Notes: generated by a model not told the origin, from the letters alone. A stretch of 64,000 bases of DNA from Chaetorhynchus papuensis (GCA_013396525.1 VWYX01000771.1:251791-315790), one strand, 5' to 3'. Shown: positions 23,641 through 37,953, counted from the first letter of the stretch. Translations and numbers: made by a program.

Positions 23641-26600
23641 TAGCCAGATTTCACAGTAGTAAATCTCTGAAATGTATTTTTGTACCTTTAAAAGTCCTTT
23701 ACGTATGGAGGCCTCAGTACAGGGTAAACATGACCAAATGCTCATTTAAAAAAAATATTTTTATAGACAAAACCATCTAAAGAAAAGAAAAATGAAAATA
23801 ATAAGAAAATTTAAAAAAAAGAAAAAAAGAAAAAGAAAAAGAATGAAACCCCCAGAAGAAAATGTTGATTTTCTTATATTATAGAAGCTGTTAGACAAAT
23901 GCATTTGTAAATTATCAGCAAACTTACTGAAGGCAATTGCAGCTTTCTGCAGCACAGAAATAACTACATTCCTGTTTTATGTGCATATCTCAATGCAACC
24001 TTCAATGGAGAAACATCTTGGTGGTTTCACATTAAATGCTGCCTCCAAAACTCCATTTGTAATCTTGTCGTAGAAATCAATTGTACAAGACAAATAATAT
24101 GACAAGTCTTTGAATTTTTTTGTCAGCACAAGAAGGCTATTAACTGTAAAGGAATGAAATTTGAATAGCTAAGTGAACTCATCCAGTTTTAATGTTAAAT
24201 ATCGAAGATGAACATTGTAGTTCTTTTGGATGATGAAAAATTGCACCATGTGAAAGCTATGGTCTGATACTAGGAGGGGTCAGTGTTCATAACTGCTATG
24301 AAATAATTTTATCTTAGTACTGTCATCACTACAGAGGCAACAGAGTTTATTTTCCTGTAGGTTTTTTTTTTTCAGTTAGCTTTGCTTGAGTTATTCTGTG
24401 AACTAACTTTAAAATTGTGTCCATATTTTTCTGCATTTATTCATTTGTCTGACAAAGACAAGTTTTATATTTCACAGGAGTGGTAAAAGTTGATCTGTTG
24501 AGCAATTTCATTCCTAGTGAACATGGAAGTACTTTTCTTTTTGGACTCCTAGAGGATTTGTGAGAAGGCCCTGGCTGAACAGAGCTGGTCTGGGCTCACA
24601 CTGTCTTGTGACTGGGTGAATACTGAGTGTGGACCGGGCTACTGCAGCCTCTTTACCCAGTGGCTTCATCTACTTGTTCAAGACATTATCCCTCTAAATT
24701 AGAAGTTTCTGTGCGTGGATTTGACTATGACTAGAAACTACATTTCAATGATGACATCACCTAGCTTTGCTGCAAATACCAGCCACCTGTCTATTTTCTT
24801 TTAATTCCAAAAGTATTTGTCACTTGGTTGCCTGGATACCAATAATCAGAGCTTTTTTGAAGCCTGTTTTCATTTAAAAACAATGAAACGCCAATTTCTG
24901 GAAGTCTCTAGATGATCTACCACAATCAAAATAACTTGAATTCTTGACATTTCTCCCTCTTGCCTTGTTTTTCCTTACTTCACACATACACACATTGTAT
25001 GTTTCTACAGCCACACTTTTTGTTTCCATACAGCAGCATTTGTTCCTGCACATTGTAGCAGTGCTGGTCATTGGTGAGCATTTCCTGATCACCCTTTGCT
25101 ACAGTGATCTGCCCATCATATTTCATTATCAGCTGCAGGGTGAAACACATTATATGGGCATTGTCGGCAGGAGACTTGCAAGGTTAATGCAAGTACAGCA
25201 ATAACTGCTCTTTGGATATAATTATACTTTCTTTGTATTCACTCAGCTATTTTTTTTTCCTACAGACCAGGGTTATTCTATGGAAAATGTTACTTTCCAT
25301 CAGGCCTTGTTATTGGACTACTTGAGATTAATGTTCTTAAAATCAAAATACAATCTACAGAAGATGCCATGTCTTGGAAAATTGTTGCCAGAGATGCTTT
25401 ATTTAGTAAATCAGCAATCAGAAGTGACACATTGCTGCAGTGTATCAAATACAGCACAAGACTGCCCTGCAAAGCTGTCATTTGAGCAGGAACAGTCTGA
25501 AACTAAGTAAACAGTTTTTCTTGAGTTCAAAAGTTAAAAACATCCATAAAATTTGGTTCCCTTGTCAATTTTGCATACTAGACACATAGTGTACAATTGG
25601 GTCAACAAATGCATATCAAAGGCTATATAATTTTTTGCATCCCAGGCTATTTTGTTTGTTTCTGGGGCTCCTGAAGGAAGGAGCTTTACCTAGAAATTAT
25701 GTCAGTTTGGTGCAGAGTCAGGAAGAAAAATCATCATGGCAGCTTCTAAAAACAACTTAATTACAGCTAACAACTAGCTAATATTCAAGATCTCATTATT
25801 CTATCTCTATAGTCAGGTAAGTAAATACCTGAAGATTGTCTGTGGTGTAGTACCTGGTGACTCCCAGCCATGTTAAACACACCATGTCATTGTAACTTAA
25901 GAATAAATAAAGTGGAGGCAAGGGATTCAGCTGGCTGCCAAATAAATAGCAATAAATAGCACACTCACCTGAAAATTATTAATACCAGTTGTAAGCAATA
26001 AGGAGATCAGATGCACGGGCCAGTCTCCTTTTGAAACAAATTCATGACTTTCTATTCACTGAAAGTTAACTTTGAAATATATTTTTTCCAGGAAGCCTTC
26101 CAAAGACAATCTACCCTGGAAACAAACCCAATTTAAAAAGCTTCACACAAACAAATGAAAATAGCAAGAGGAGTACAGTAATAGACTACCCTTAGCCTGT
26201 ATATTTTTCCCTTTTTTTCCTTTTTTTTTTAAACTTTCCCTCTTGTTTAGGCTTTACAGTACTTTGGATGGTGAGAAAAAAAATCAAGGCCAAGTTGTCT
26301 GACATAATCTGTCTGCCTTGCAACATTACATTTTCCTTAAGATTACTGTAATCAGAGTTTAGTGAAGAAAAACTTCAGTCAAGCAGAAATTGTCCAAGCT
26401 GAGGGGTTACCTGAGATGTTCTCTAGCACCTGCCCAGCCTGGGGCTTGTCTTCTACAATATTTCTGTCAATGACTGTGACGCACAAATCAGGAATTTGTC
26501 AAAAGTAAAAAGTTGAGGAGCACTGTTGATACTGAAAGAAATCTGAATATCCAGGACAAAGAAAGTACAGAATAACCGAAAGTGCTGGGATCCAAAAATT

Positions 26601-29399
26601 AGCCCAAACTTCATTGTGCAAAAATGTCCTGCTTAAAGGGAGCCATCAGAGGGACTTCTGCTGTAAATTGAACTCGCCAGCTGAGAATGTCTGAGGAAAA
26701 GGGAGATCAGGATGTACCAGTGAATACCAGGACTACTAGGAGACAACAGTGTTATGCAGAGATGAGAAACGTAAATGGAAACACATTCAGAGAAGTACTT
26801 CAAAGAGCAAAAGGAAAGTTTGATTTTGACAAGGGAGTCCTGCAATTTGTCACCCAGATCTGGCCAGATGTCCCAACAAAAAGTGTGAAGAAGGGTTAAT
26901 GAGATGATGCTGCGAGTGGGGAGCTGATCTTACAAGAAGACACAGTGTTTCCCAGAGGTGGCCTGAACAAGTCCAGTTTTGACCACCTGCCAAACTGATC
27001 CTGCTCCCTAAACCAGCAGAAAACTCTTTGTATTTTCTGCTGGGTTATTTTATTGATTTAATCACCTATTTTATTTATATTGATTTAATCACCTAAATTG
27101 AAAGGGCAGACAGGAGCCAGAACCAGTTGCACAGGAAATAAACACATGGACAGGACAGAGAGGAGGAGGAGAAGGAGAAGAAAATCAGGGATCATCCTTT
27201 TTAAAAGCAAGAAGCCGATAGATTGACTCAGCCTATTTCTGGCAACCTCACCTAACTCAGCAGAGCAAAGCTTGCTCAGCCTAGAAAAACTTGATGGGGC
27301 AGAAAGAAGATTTTGTCTATCAACACCCAACCAGATAAGACAGAAGCCAACACTGCTGCAAGAATAAATGGATTAAAAACTGGCCATGAACAGCGCTGGG
27401 CTGCAAGTTAGAAGAGTGGTTTTAGGCTCCATACCAGCTAGATCCTGCAGTTTCTAATGGGATTAGTCAGGAAAATGGGAAAGGCACAAACACTGAGGGA
27501 CACCCAATAAACACTCAAGTGAAAAACTTAGAACAGAGGGCATTACTTTTTCACCCACAGAGCATTTATAAGCATGCAGCAATAGGATTCTGCTGTTGCA
27601 GGATGTTACAGGGGCCACAAGGATAAATGGGCTCAAACAGGGATTGGCCAAACTCCTGAAGAGGAAACCCATCAGTCTCTGCTTCAAACAGTGTTCCTAG
27701 GATGGAGCTCCATAAATTTCTGCCATGGATTATATGTATGGAACACGTGGTAGCAGAGGACCAGAGTGCATGGTGCAGGATGCCTTTTCAAGTCCCAGTC
27801 CAAAGTGTATGGATCACTGCAGAGGCAAATGAACCAAATTCCATGTCCTCTATTCCACAAAAGACCAAATGAGCATTCTTATCTGGCTAAAATATTTCCT
27901 TGCTTAAGACTAGGGTCCCAGATAGTGCAAAACAAGCACAGTTTGTAGGCAAGTTTTCCATTTCCCAGTTAAAAATATTTCACATTTATTCTCCACTATC
28001 CATCACTTTGCTGTTATTGATTTCAAATGCTGTAGAGGCTAATTGGTAAGCATAGAAAATTGAACTGATGAAAGTGAGTATTTAAATAATACAAAATCCA
28101 GTTTTGTAGATCTTATCTCCATTTTTTGATTAAAATAATTTAATTTTCATATTACAGGTTTGTGTTCCAGAGATGCATAATACACAAGATTTAGCAAATG
28201 GTCATACTTCCGTTACAGAGTTCCACAAAATATTTTATTGTCAAGCCAAAATATTGGAAAAATATCAATGAGACCCTAATAATCAGGATATGTCCTTTAA
28301 AATATATTTTTAAAGGAATCAAGAAAATTCTGACTGCATTAAAGTCAATGACAAACCTTTTGTAAAGTCAATGATGAAATCCATATGGGATTAGTTTTAA
28401 TTGCCTTTTGTTTTTTATGAGCCTTCAGGACTCACCTACTTGCCATTTCCAGTCTCTGTAATCAGAAAATTAATTTTCCTCTTTAACTGACTGATGGAGT
28501 TTTCCCATAGTCTAATAAGTCCAGGAGTTGAGGCAATAAGAGAAGGACAAGTTACCATAAGGTTCGTGCTCTAATTAAGTGTCTCCTGTCAATTGGAGAA
28601 CAAATTTTCCTTTTAAACTCATCCTGCAGGAAAAGCGTAGTGTCTCACAGGGAGATTGGATGAATTGGACAGGAGTGCCCTGGAATTAAGGGCTGGGAGT
28701 GTGGTCCAGACAACCCTGAGAAAGTGGAAGGACCAAGCTGGGAGGGAGAGTGGGATGTAGATCCCAGCTGGGCTGTCCTTGCCTTTGCTCCTCAGGGGAC
28801 AGGTGGGTTGAAGCAATGAAGTCTCCTTTTGGGACTGTCCACCTCCTCCCTTGTTGCTGCCACTTTTTCTGCCCTGCACAGGCCGGAGCTGCTGCTCTTG
28901 TTCTGCAGATGGCACAGGCAGGGCTGCAGTGGGAGCAGAGCTGTCCCACTGTGATTGCATCTGTGCCTCGTGTCACCCCTGCTTGCTGGGCTGCATGTGG
29001 GACAGAGGGAAGCAGAGGACTACCCTTGGAAAATGTTTAAGTTGAGGCCACTTATACTCAGTTCAAGCTTGACACCTCAAACAATGGCAGTGGATTGATG
29101 TCATTTTACAGAAGATGGATTTCTCTTCTGCTGATGTTCACTGACTTCATCTTTCAGCCTTGACTAACTTCATCCCTGGGAGCTGCTTCATACAGCAATG
29201 GTGATAGTGGAGCAGCGAAGCTTTTCCTGAGGCTGGAAAAAATGCATGGATAATAGCTGGAAACATCTGCTTCGGAGACAAGAGCTTAGCCTAAGAAGAG
29301 AAAAAACCACAAATCTGCAAGAAAGAGGAATGACGGGAGGGGGCCAAGAGGAACAGAAATGCTTTAAACTAAAAATAAACCTCATTTCTGAAACTTAAA
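23641..29399. other. Intergenic DNA, no gene seen
   Basis: AT-rich unique sequence. An A-rich, GA-type low-complexity tract lies at about 23775-23847. The part around 27085-27690 has phrases reminiscent of decayed LINE sequence but could not be assigned to a family. GC rises near 28620-29040 without a recognisable gene. Confidence 0.4.
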
Positions 29400-30085
29400 T
29401 ATATAAAGCTGTCTATTAAAAGTAGTACCAGATTACATCTCTACAGTGCCAAATAATTAATAACTTTTAATAACCCTAATAAATTTGGATTTCATCAAAA
29501 TCTTGTTGAATATCATTGACTGTTTCAAGCAAGGACTACGAGTTCTTTAGGCAGACCAGCATCTGTGTTAAAATGTACACTGCTGACATCTTTCCCAGGT
29601 ACATCAATTATAATTAAAGTGTAATAAGAATGCCAGGATGGACTTCTCAGGCACTTTCATGCAGGAGCCCTAGCATTTAAAATTAAATCCATTAATTGTA
29701 ACTACTGTACGTTTGTGATCTCTCAGATAGCGTACAAACTAATTCATTGCTTTTGCAGTCATGCCAGTCTTTGCTAATTAAGGTTTGTGATTTATTTAAT
29801 TTGAGCAGGGATGTATCAGAGTGCTCCAAACTGGACTGATAAAAGTTCATTAGTTCGTACTGTTTAAGACAATTTGGAATCTGATAATGAAAAATGCTTC
29901 TAGGCGCCTGACAAAAATTGATTAGTAAAATGGTCTCTAATTGTTTAAAGGAAAGGTTCATATTTTCTTCAACACACCCATCTGAAAGTTCGTATGTTAA
30001 GAAGCTCTTCTCACTCTGAAGTGGCTCTGAAATATAATTGAAGATAAAAGCCTGACTTAAAATTACTATTGGCATTGCTTAGGGG
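29400..30085. promoter_or_regulatory. Long candidate conserved non-coding element
   Basis: Nearly 700 bp of strongly AT-rich, non-repetitive sequence with many TAATTA, ATTAAT and CTAATTAAGG-type cores (for example 29592-29612 and 29680-29700). The length and texture are those of a deeply conserved enhancer. The minus strand holds an ATG-started frame of 127 codons (30075 to 29692) that resembles no known protein. Enhancer is the more likely reading; a small protein cannot be excluded. Confidence 0.42.
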
Positions 30086-30489
30086 AGGAGGGAGCCACTG
30101 TGCTGTCATCATCTGGAAGGCTTTATTTCTTTCTTCTCTTTCCATACATAGCAGCCAACATCACAGTCTCAGAGCGAGAGTCAAATATTAACAAAAGTAT
30201 TCCTCCAGAAAAGTATTAAGGTAGGAGTATCTCTGCTTTGCAAATGTGGAAGAGAGCTGAACAGTGTGGGACTGACATGACCGAGTCGTGGCTTAGAGGA
30301 GACACTCCTTTCTCATCAGAAAGATCTCAGCAGTAGAGCAATAATGCTGATCACAATAATCCTGATGAGACCGGTGAGTCTCATTGGAAAGTTGGCACTG
30401 GAAGAGTCACAACAGTGATCCCAAAAGGAACCCAGAGCAACCACATCAGGTGTAAGCAACCACTCCATAGCCATTAGTTTGGTGAACTG

Positions 30490-31140
30490 AGTCACAGAGT
30501 CAGGGAAGCGCTGAGGCTGGAAGGGACCTGTAGACAAAGCTGGACAACAGATTGCTCAGCACACGGTGCAGTGTAGGTCTGAACATCCCCAAGGACAAGG
30601 CATCTCTCCGGGTCCCATCCAGAGTGTTTGACCACCACCAGCATGAAAAGTTTCTTCCTAATATCTAGTTGAAAATAATCTAATTTCCCTTGTTGCCACT
30701 TGTGTCTAAGGCCTCTTGATTCCAACTCACGTCCTCAAGAGGAGCTTGTTTCCACCTTTGCTATACACTCCCATTAGACCGTGACAAACCTTCCTTTGGC
30801 TCCTGGTCTCAAGGCTGAACAAACCAAATTCTTTCAGCCTCTCTTTGTATCATACAGTCCAGTCCCTCATCGTGTTGTTTGTCCTCTGATGGACTTCCTC
30901 CAGTATTTCAAAGTCTTTCCTGCCCTGAGGAGCCCAGAATTGCATGGAGCTCTGCAGATGCACTCTCAGAGGGAAGAGTCATTTCCATCAAGCTGCTGGC
31001 TATGCTCTAGTTAACACAACCTGCTACACAGCTGGTTTTCTTTGCTGCAAGGGTACACTGGCCACTCATGTTCAACTTCCTGCCTAGGTGGAGCCCAGGC
31101 CCGTCTGTGCACAGGTGTTTTCCAGCTGGCTTACTTAATT
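30490..31140 (-). mobile_element. CR1 LINE, 5'-truncated, minus strand
   Basis: Read on the minus strand this is CR1. The 3' end lies at about 30490 ('ggctggaagggacct' phrase on the + strand). It is followed leftward in element order by the segment encoding the end of the reverse-transcriptase ORF and by the 'aacaaaccaaattctttcagcct' and 'ggccactcatgttcaactt' blocks typical of CR1. The reading frame is broken, so this is a fossil copy. Confidence 0.9.
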
Positions 31141-34100
31141 ATTATACAGCAGGTTGATGGAAGTGCTCAGCATTTAAACGACATCTCCCGAATCCTGGAT
31201 GTGGCACCTTCATCTCTTCCTAATGGCATTCTGAAAATCAAAATTTACCAGAAGAGATCAAAAGAAAAATGTCATTTCTGTGTCTCTTTCTAGAGTAGAT
31301 GTTAATTACAGTCTTTAGAACTGGTAAAATGGGAATTATTCAACAGTCTCTGACACTTTTCTCAACATCCTCCTGTGACACTAATAATAGTCATGATAAT
31401 TTTATTCCTCATTTGTCATTTAGGTCTTAAAATTTGTTTAGAAGTGTCTAAGCATCATTGCTCCTACTTTAAGGATGAAGGATAAATTTTTTCTTTATTT
31501 TTAAATTTTCTTTATTTGTCTTTATTTCTTTATTTTCTTTACTGGCTTTTCTTCAGTCACATGGAGAGTGAACTCATCCCAGCTAACTTCAGCCTTGCAC
31601 GTGGCAAGTGCCCAATCTCATAATGAACTTTCAGTCAATCAGCACATCCAGTGACCTGAACCCATTGTAAGGGAGGAGTTTAGAAGAGGAAGGAAGTGAC
31701 TGTCTGTGTGGAGAGGTCTAGATGAAGAGGTTAGACCAGATGCCTAATATTTAAACAGCTAAAATTAGATTACACTGATGTGACTTATAAAGAAATATAA
31801 GACTAGGTAGGAGTAAAATTCAGGAACTTTATTCTAAGTCAGCATAAACTGTCTTTACTCCGACTGAATTCTGTGTAACCATGCTCATTTTTGTCAATGG
31901 CAAACCTAAACGAATGGATCCGAGCCATGCAAAATCTAAAATTAGAGAAGAACCTATACAGCTCATATAGGACTAAACTAAAACACCCATGCAGAAAATT
32001 AATCTGAGTAACCTGAATGTTACACAGATGTAAAGCAGAACATTTTTTCAGGATCCCATGGCTAGCTGTAGTAAATTCTCCAAAGTAATTTTAAATATCA
32101 GAATACTTTTTGTTTCCTCTTAGTTATCTAAACTGATTTCTGAGGTTTTTTTCCTTAATTTCTCTTAACTATTTTCCACTAGATCATAATTTGTGTCCCT
32201 TAAATACTTTTTGAATGAGTCTTCAGAATATGAATTTACTGGCTGCCTTTAATTTCAATCTGCTTCCAGATGACAGCCACTTCCACCTCATAAGAACTGG
32301 TCAGTGGAAACTTACATTCTGAGTGGGCATGGTATTGACTTGTATTTTCATTATTTTTTTTCACCGTTACAAGAGCCCAGGCCTTGTACAACAAACAACC
32401 CATCTGAGTGTTCATATTCAATGAGCATAGGCTGGGGGTGTACTGGGATCTTCTTCAGATACTCAAGACTGTTAACACTTTTAATTATGAGTAATTTGTT
32501 ATGAAGGACCTCTTTAAATTCTTTTGTGAATTCCTGCAATGAAAACACATCCATACACCCTTGCATCAACACAAACACATCTAAGTATGCACGTGTGTAT
32601 GTGCTTTTCTGGATCACAGGGAGCTCAGGTGACCTAATTCAAGGAAATAATCTAGTCTGCTTTTTCTCAAACCACATGAAAGGTCTGACTTCGACAAGGT
32701 TCTTGTTTACATGGGCACCAAGGGAGGGTGAAAATATTCCAACCAATTTAAATAGGAAATTAAATGGAACATGTTTTAGCAACAGCTAGATGTGTACTGG
32801 CCCATAGCACACGTGTTTCTCTCAAGATAAAATCAACATGTTGGAATTTGCTTGGAATGGCAATTTTTATAATGCTTATGTTTAGGGAAAGCTTCCAGGT
32901 GTATCAAAGGTGACCCAAAGATGACAAGGTAAATATGAAGTTATATTTGTGTTCACTTGAGGGTAATTATTCTTTAAAATTGGGCTTTCAATGACATGTA
33001 AGAATCCTGAATGCTCCATCCCTATTAAAATAAATAGTTCAGTTTTTAGGCAGACTTGAAAAAGATGGTTCTAGTATTTTCTTTTTAGCTGAACATCTTT
33101 GCAGCAATAGTATTCGAATTAAATATGTTTATATTTTTAAACCCCAGAAAATAAAATAGGATTTATGGTTAACTAACATTTGCCAAATAACATAATAATG
33201 TCTCACGACTATAGCTATAAACTGCAGTAATCCCTTACCCCTAATGCTCCTCAGAAGACTGGATTCCGAAAATAAATTATCTTGCCCCATCAGAAGCTGT
33301 GAATCAAAAATCAAGGCACCTCTGGGTGGGTGGGGGGGGGAATTTTGCTATGTAGATGTTATAAAGGTGCTGAGAACATAGGCTGATAACTTTTTCATCT
33401 TAGAAACTGTGGACATAAGGGTCCTCATCTCTTCTGCTCAACATGCCTTTAGAGGAATAAATAAGGTGTCAGTACTGAGAAAGGTACCATTTGTCTGACT
33501 TTTACATCCTTAAGAGCAGGGACGGCAGGCAACCCATAGGTATTTGTAGATTTCTAATGGAAACCCCCAAAATCTCACTGAACCAAGCCAACAAAACACG
33601 GAATGATGGCCCCAGACTGGAATCCAAATGCATCACTGTAGTTTGCTGTTGTGATTCGCTCTGTAGTACAGGATGGAGCCTGTCCATTTTTCAAAACTGG
33701 GCCAAAGCCTTGAACAGTTGTTTTGGTAATGTAGATGAGGCTTTAGGTCTTAATAGTTCCTACAATTACTGCTGAATCTGGCCTTGGCTCAGGAATAAAC
33801 TCCTTGTATTGAAAAGATTTACTACCCTAACTATATCTGTATCTCAATTTAATGAAAATGTTAAGGATAATTTGATGGTCTCTTGCCAGTGTAATTTTAA
33901 ATAAAATGTCTTCATTCCTTGGCACTGTCTATTGGCACTCAGGTTTAACTAAAGGAAGTGCTTAAGTGAAGTGCTTTTTACATTACAGTCTTGCCAGTAT
34001 CTCCTCTGATAGAATAGATTTAATTTTCAGTGTTTTACCCAGAGTAAATAAATTTAAAAAAAAAAATTACCTCCCACCGTCAGTCCATATGGTAGCAAAC

Positions 34101-35802
34101 CTTACTAAAAGCATTACTAAAAATCAGATATTGGCCTATCACAGCATTTGGACTAATCTCAAGCCTCATCTCCTGTAAATTAAAGCATTTCTAACTTATT
34201 TACTGCTCATTTTTTATGCACTCTTGTAAAAAATCTTTCTGTACCTTGGGAAATAATGTAGCACATAATGAGGCGCTGTCAGTGCATCTTAGATTTTCAT
34301 CTGAGTTAAGCAAGTCAGCAAAAAAGTTTAGGACACTTTATTATAATTGCTTAGGGAATGGAAAGTAATGGTAAGGTGGTGACAATTTGGCCATCATACC
34401 CCACAGAACTGAGCAATTGCCAAATACAGTCTTGATTGCTTACCCTGTCTAAATCAGGAATGTGTGTACAGAATGAGGCCAGAAGGACAATGCATCAGAA
34501 CTTAAATTGTTTGGGGATAGTCTGAGAATAAAAAAAAAGATTGTCGAGACAAACCAGTGCTCATTCAAAGGGGAAAACATTGGTGATATTTATTTTCTTT
34601 CTAAAATTTAAGTGCCATTGATTTGTTTTAATATGTAGAAGGAGTATTTACAAAAATAAAAAAATCTCCCTGACAGAGGCAGAGTGTGCTGCTACTTGCA
34701 TTAAGGTACCAGTAGCTCATAACTTTAACAGTTCATAAGTCACCTCAGTAATGTTATCCTTGGCACCCAGCACAGCAACTCAAGGTCTTCGTCATTGTTG
34801 GGAAGGAATTATTTTTCTTGTTATTACTGCTACCCACCAAGTCTTCATTCCTCTTTTTCTTCTGCTCAACAAGAGACATTCAGAAGTGTCAACAAGAGAC
34901 TTTTAGAAGACGGCTTTGCTCCGAGCCACTCACATTGAGAAAGGAATACCTTACAACAGCCATGTGGGCACCACAGATTTTTCCTGTCCTTTGGCACCTA
35001 GAGGCAGGCCCTGGAGAAACTCTAAGTTTCTCTGTAATGTGGATTGAATCATATTTTCTACAACTGTGACTATCTTTGTGTTGCTGTTTTAATTTCTATG
35101 GTGTGCATTTACAAGAAAAAGATGGTATTTGCACCCACTTGGAAAACTTGATTTCAGGGAGTGAAGAAAATGTTGAGTAGTGACATCTTTTTAAGAGACT
35201 GCATCTGATAAACAATTGGACTTCTGCAGGCCACCTGTACCTGGGAGCAATGTGTACACACGTGTGCAGAGGCAAAAAGGTACAATCACAGGGCAGAGAA
35301 CTGTGATTAGGGGAACACAAAAAGTCTTGTGGAATGTGTAATGAAGAGATGAGGAAGATGGGAAAGATTGCAGCAGGTGAGGCAGGTGGGTTAGCACACA
35401 TACAAGAGCAGTATTCCTACATCCTTGAGTACATGTTTGTCAGGGCCCTGGATTGCCCTGAACAGCTTCATCTGTGGCCCCCACTCACTCACCCCACTGC
35501 TCCATCTAAGCTCAGGTGTACCCGTCTCCAGCTCTGCCTCCTGGATGGACTGTGGACCTACATCACAGCTCCATCTGGCCTCATCCCCTCACCCTGCCTG
35601 GGGCTGTCAGTGAATCTGTGTAACCACTGCCATGCTCTGCCCTTTCTCTCTGGATCCTGTGGGATTATGTTCTAACCTGGGAGGGCATGGCCTGTGCTGG
35701 GGTCACGCTGGGGGAATCTACTTTGCTTCCTTCATGGAACAACCTGTTCTTGCTGCTCCCTGAGAATATGAAACCAATCATGGCCTCGAGGGGCACATGC
35801 AA
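31141..35802. other. Intergenic DNA, no gene seen
   Basis: Mostly AT-rich unique sequence. A CTTTATTT-type imperfect tandem repeat lies at about 31491-31546. Short open frames show no similarity to known proteins. Confidence 0.45.
31491..31546. repeat. Imperfect (CTTTATTT)n tract
   Basis: A pyrimidine-rich stretch made of irregular copies of CTTTATTT and CTTTATTTG over about 55 bp. Confidence 0.7.
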
Positions 35803-36312
35803 ATCATAGAATCACAGAATAGCTTGCAGAATAGCTTGGATTGGAAGGGACCTTAAAGATCATCTGATTCCAACCCCCCCTCCATGGATAGGAACACCTC
35901 CCACTAGACCAAGTTGCTCGGAGTCCCATCCAACCTGTCCCTGAACACTTCCAGGGATGGGGCATCCACACCTTCTCTGGGCACCCTGTTCCAGTGCCTC
36001 ACCACCCTCACTGTAAAGAATTTTTTTCTAATACCTAATCTGAACCTACTCTCTTTCGGTTTAAAGCCTTGTCCTGTCACTGCATTGCATTGTAAAAACT
36101 TTTTTTCCATCTTTCTTGCAGGCTCCCTTCAGGTACTGGAAGGCCACAGTGAGGTCACTCCAAAGCCTTCTCTTCTCCAGGCTGAACAACCCCAATTGTC
36201 CCAACCTTTCCTCAAAGGAGAGGAGCTCCATCCCTCTAGTCATCTTGGTGGCCTCCTCAGTACTCAATCCAACAGGGTGATGTCCTTCCTGTGCTGGGGA
36301 CCCCAGAGATCA
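35803..36312 (-). mobile_element. CR1 LINE, 5'-truncated, minus strand
   Basis: Begins on the + strand with the complement of the CR1 3' tail (AATCATAGAATCACAG and an internal duplication of AGAATAGCTTG), then 'ttggaagggaccttaaaga' and the rest of the 3' region. On the minus strand a 68-codon remnant (36110 to 35904) shows CR1 reverse-transcriptase C-terminal features, including a WNRVPREG-like motif. It extends through the 'gctggggaccccagag' block at about 36309. It looks younger than the 30.5-kb copy but is truncated. Confidence 0.95.
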
Positions 36313-37589
36313 CCAAGACTTATCAGACATTCATTAGTTGAGCCTGTGTCATTATTTATCAACTACTTCTGCAGAAGGTAACAGTCAGGGTCAGCAGATC
36401 TTGTGTCCTGACTCTGGAGCTAGAACATGTCAAATGTATACCAGCCAAAACCCTACTTCATAGAAACACTGCTCTCTGTAGTTTCATGTTTCTTTGGCCT
36501 CTTACATGAGGAGGGATTGCATTCCTAAGTTGTCTTTGCTACTGATAAAGATGGCACAAACTCATGACCTAATAGGTTGCTTCTGTGCTAATGAAAATTA
36601 ATTAATTACCTGCTAGGGACACCTAGACTAGTCCTTTTTCGTATGAGACTTAAAAAGTTTATCAAGGCTTAAGTCAAATTGAAATGAATCTCGTCATGTT
36701 TGAAAAAAACTTACTATCATTGCAATACAGAGTGGTGGGATATTTCATCAGCAATGCAATGTGTTGAAACTATGAACAAACATTTGATGTGGCATTTCAC
36801 AATACCCTAAACCCCATCTGCATTTGTAAACAGTATTTAAGGAGGTCAGGCTTGCTTATACTATGTTATCTGGGGAAATGCCAGGCTAATGCTTACTCTT
36901 GCCAAGCACTCATTCCCTTATGAAAAGTCTGAAATTTTAAAATTTAGACTCTTTTGAATCATCCAAATCCAACGAAATCTCAACAAATATTTCATTTGCC
37001 AGTCAGCTTGACAACACTTAAAGAGTATTGTGCTCTTGGTATGAACAGCTGCAAAGTGCATACATCCTCTCCTGATGTGGGTGCTTGCCATTTGTTTGTT
37101 GTGATATGCTGATGTGAGAATTCACGACTTAGAGCTCGTGAAGTCAGATTTCCACTGAAGGGAATGGAAGCTGGATTTAGCCACCTATATTCATTTACCA
37201 CCTTGAGCTGCAGACTGAAGAACTGTTTTTTGTTACTGCTGTTGTCTGCGCCACCTCTATAACTGGAGGGATGCAGTCACCGTGTTGAAAAATGGAGAAT
37301 GAGTTAGGAAATGGAAAGCAGCCCCAGGTGTCGTTTCACCATTCGAGTCTGCTGCTTTTACATTGCAGCCTTCTTCTCTTTGCTGCTTTTAGATTACAGC
37401 CTTTTCCTCTTTCCACTCCTCATCAGCTTTTGAGGCCGCGTTCCTGTGCCAGGCCACCTCTATCATGGACCTTCTCGAGTGTATTTTCATGGCTGCGTGC
37501 CTTGTCATGGCTACACAGAAGCCTGCACTGGTGTGCTCAGTCTTCATCGTGACGCAGTCTTTGCAATGGAGCAATGTGCATCACATGTC
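36313..37589. other. Intergenic DNA upstream of UBE3C, no gene seen
   Basis: Unique sequence, AT-rich to about 37200 and then more balanced. No recognised repeat or coding segment. Confidence 0.45.
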
Positions 37590-37925
37590 CGTCTCTTCCC
37601 GGAGAAGAGGAGGCTCGGGGATCACTTTATCGCTCTCTGCATCTTGGTGACAGGAGGGTGTAGCCAGGTGGGAGTCGGTTTCTTCTCCCAGTGACAGGAC
37701 GAGAGGAACTGGCTTAAAGTTACACCAGAGGATATCCAGGTTGCACAGTAGGAGGAATTTCTTCACAGGAAGGGGTGATTAAGCATTGGAATGGGCTTCC
37801 CGGGGAGGTGGAGTCACCGTTCCTAGAGTTAAGTGGATGTGGCACTTCGTTGATGGACGTGTTTGGTCAAAAGTTCGACTCTGTGGTCTCAGAAGTCTTT
37901 TTCAGCCCAATTTATTCTGTGATAT
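37590..37925 (+). mobile_element. CR1 LINE, 3' fragment just upstream of the UBE3C promoter
   Basis: Plus-orientation CR1. It runs from the end of the reverse-transcriptase frame (gagaagaggaggctcggg), through 'aggaatttcttcacagg' and 'ttggaatgggcttcccggg', to a degenerate 3' tail near 37925. It is related to the copy at 63480-63740. It ends about 115 bp before the CpG island, so it lies in the proximal upstream region of UBE3C. Confidence 0.9.
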
Positions 37926-37953
37926 GCTTATCCTGATAAAAGTACAAATTATC

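Noticed and set aside
26687..26899. 70-codon + strand frame with a protein-like composition
   Set aside because: No recognised domain or splice context; length is within chance expectation for the window.
27085..27690. Possible decayed LINE or LTR remnant
   Set aside because: Only short phrases recall CR1 (for example a gcttgctcagcctagaaaa-like run); boundaries and family could not be supported.
35904..36110. 68-codon minus-strand frame as a host gene
   Set aside because: It is the end of the CR1 reverse-transcriptase reading frame inside the CR1 at 35803-36312.
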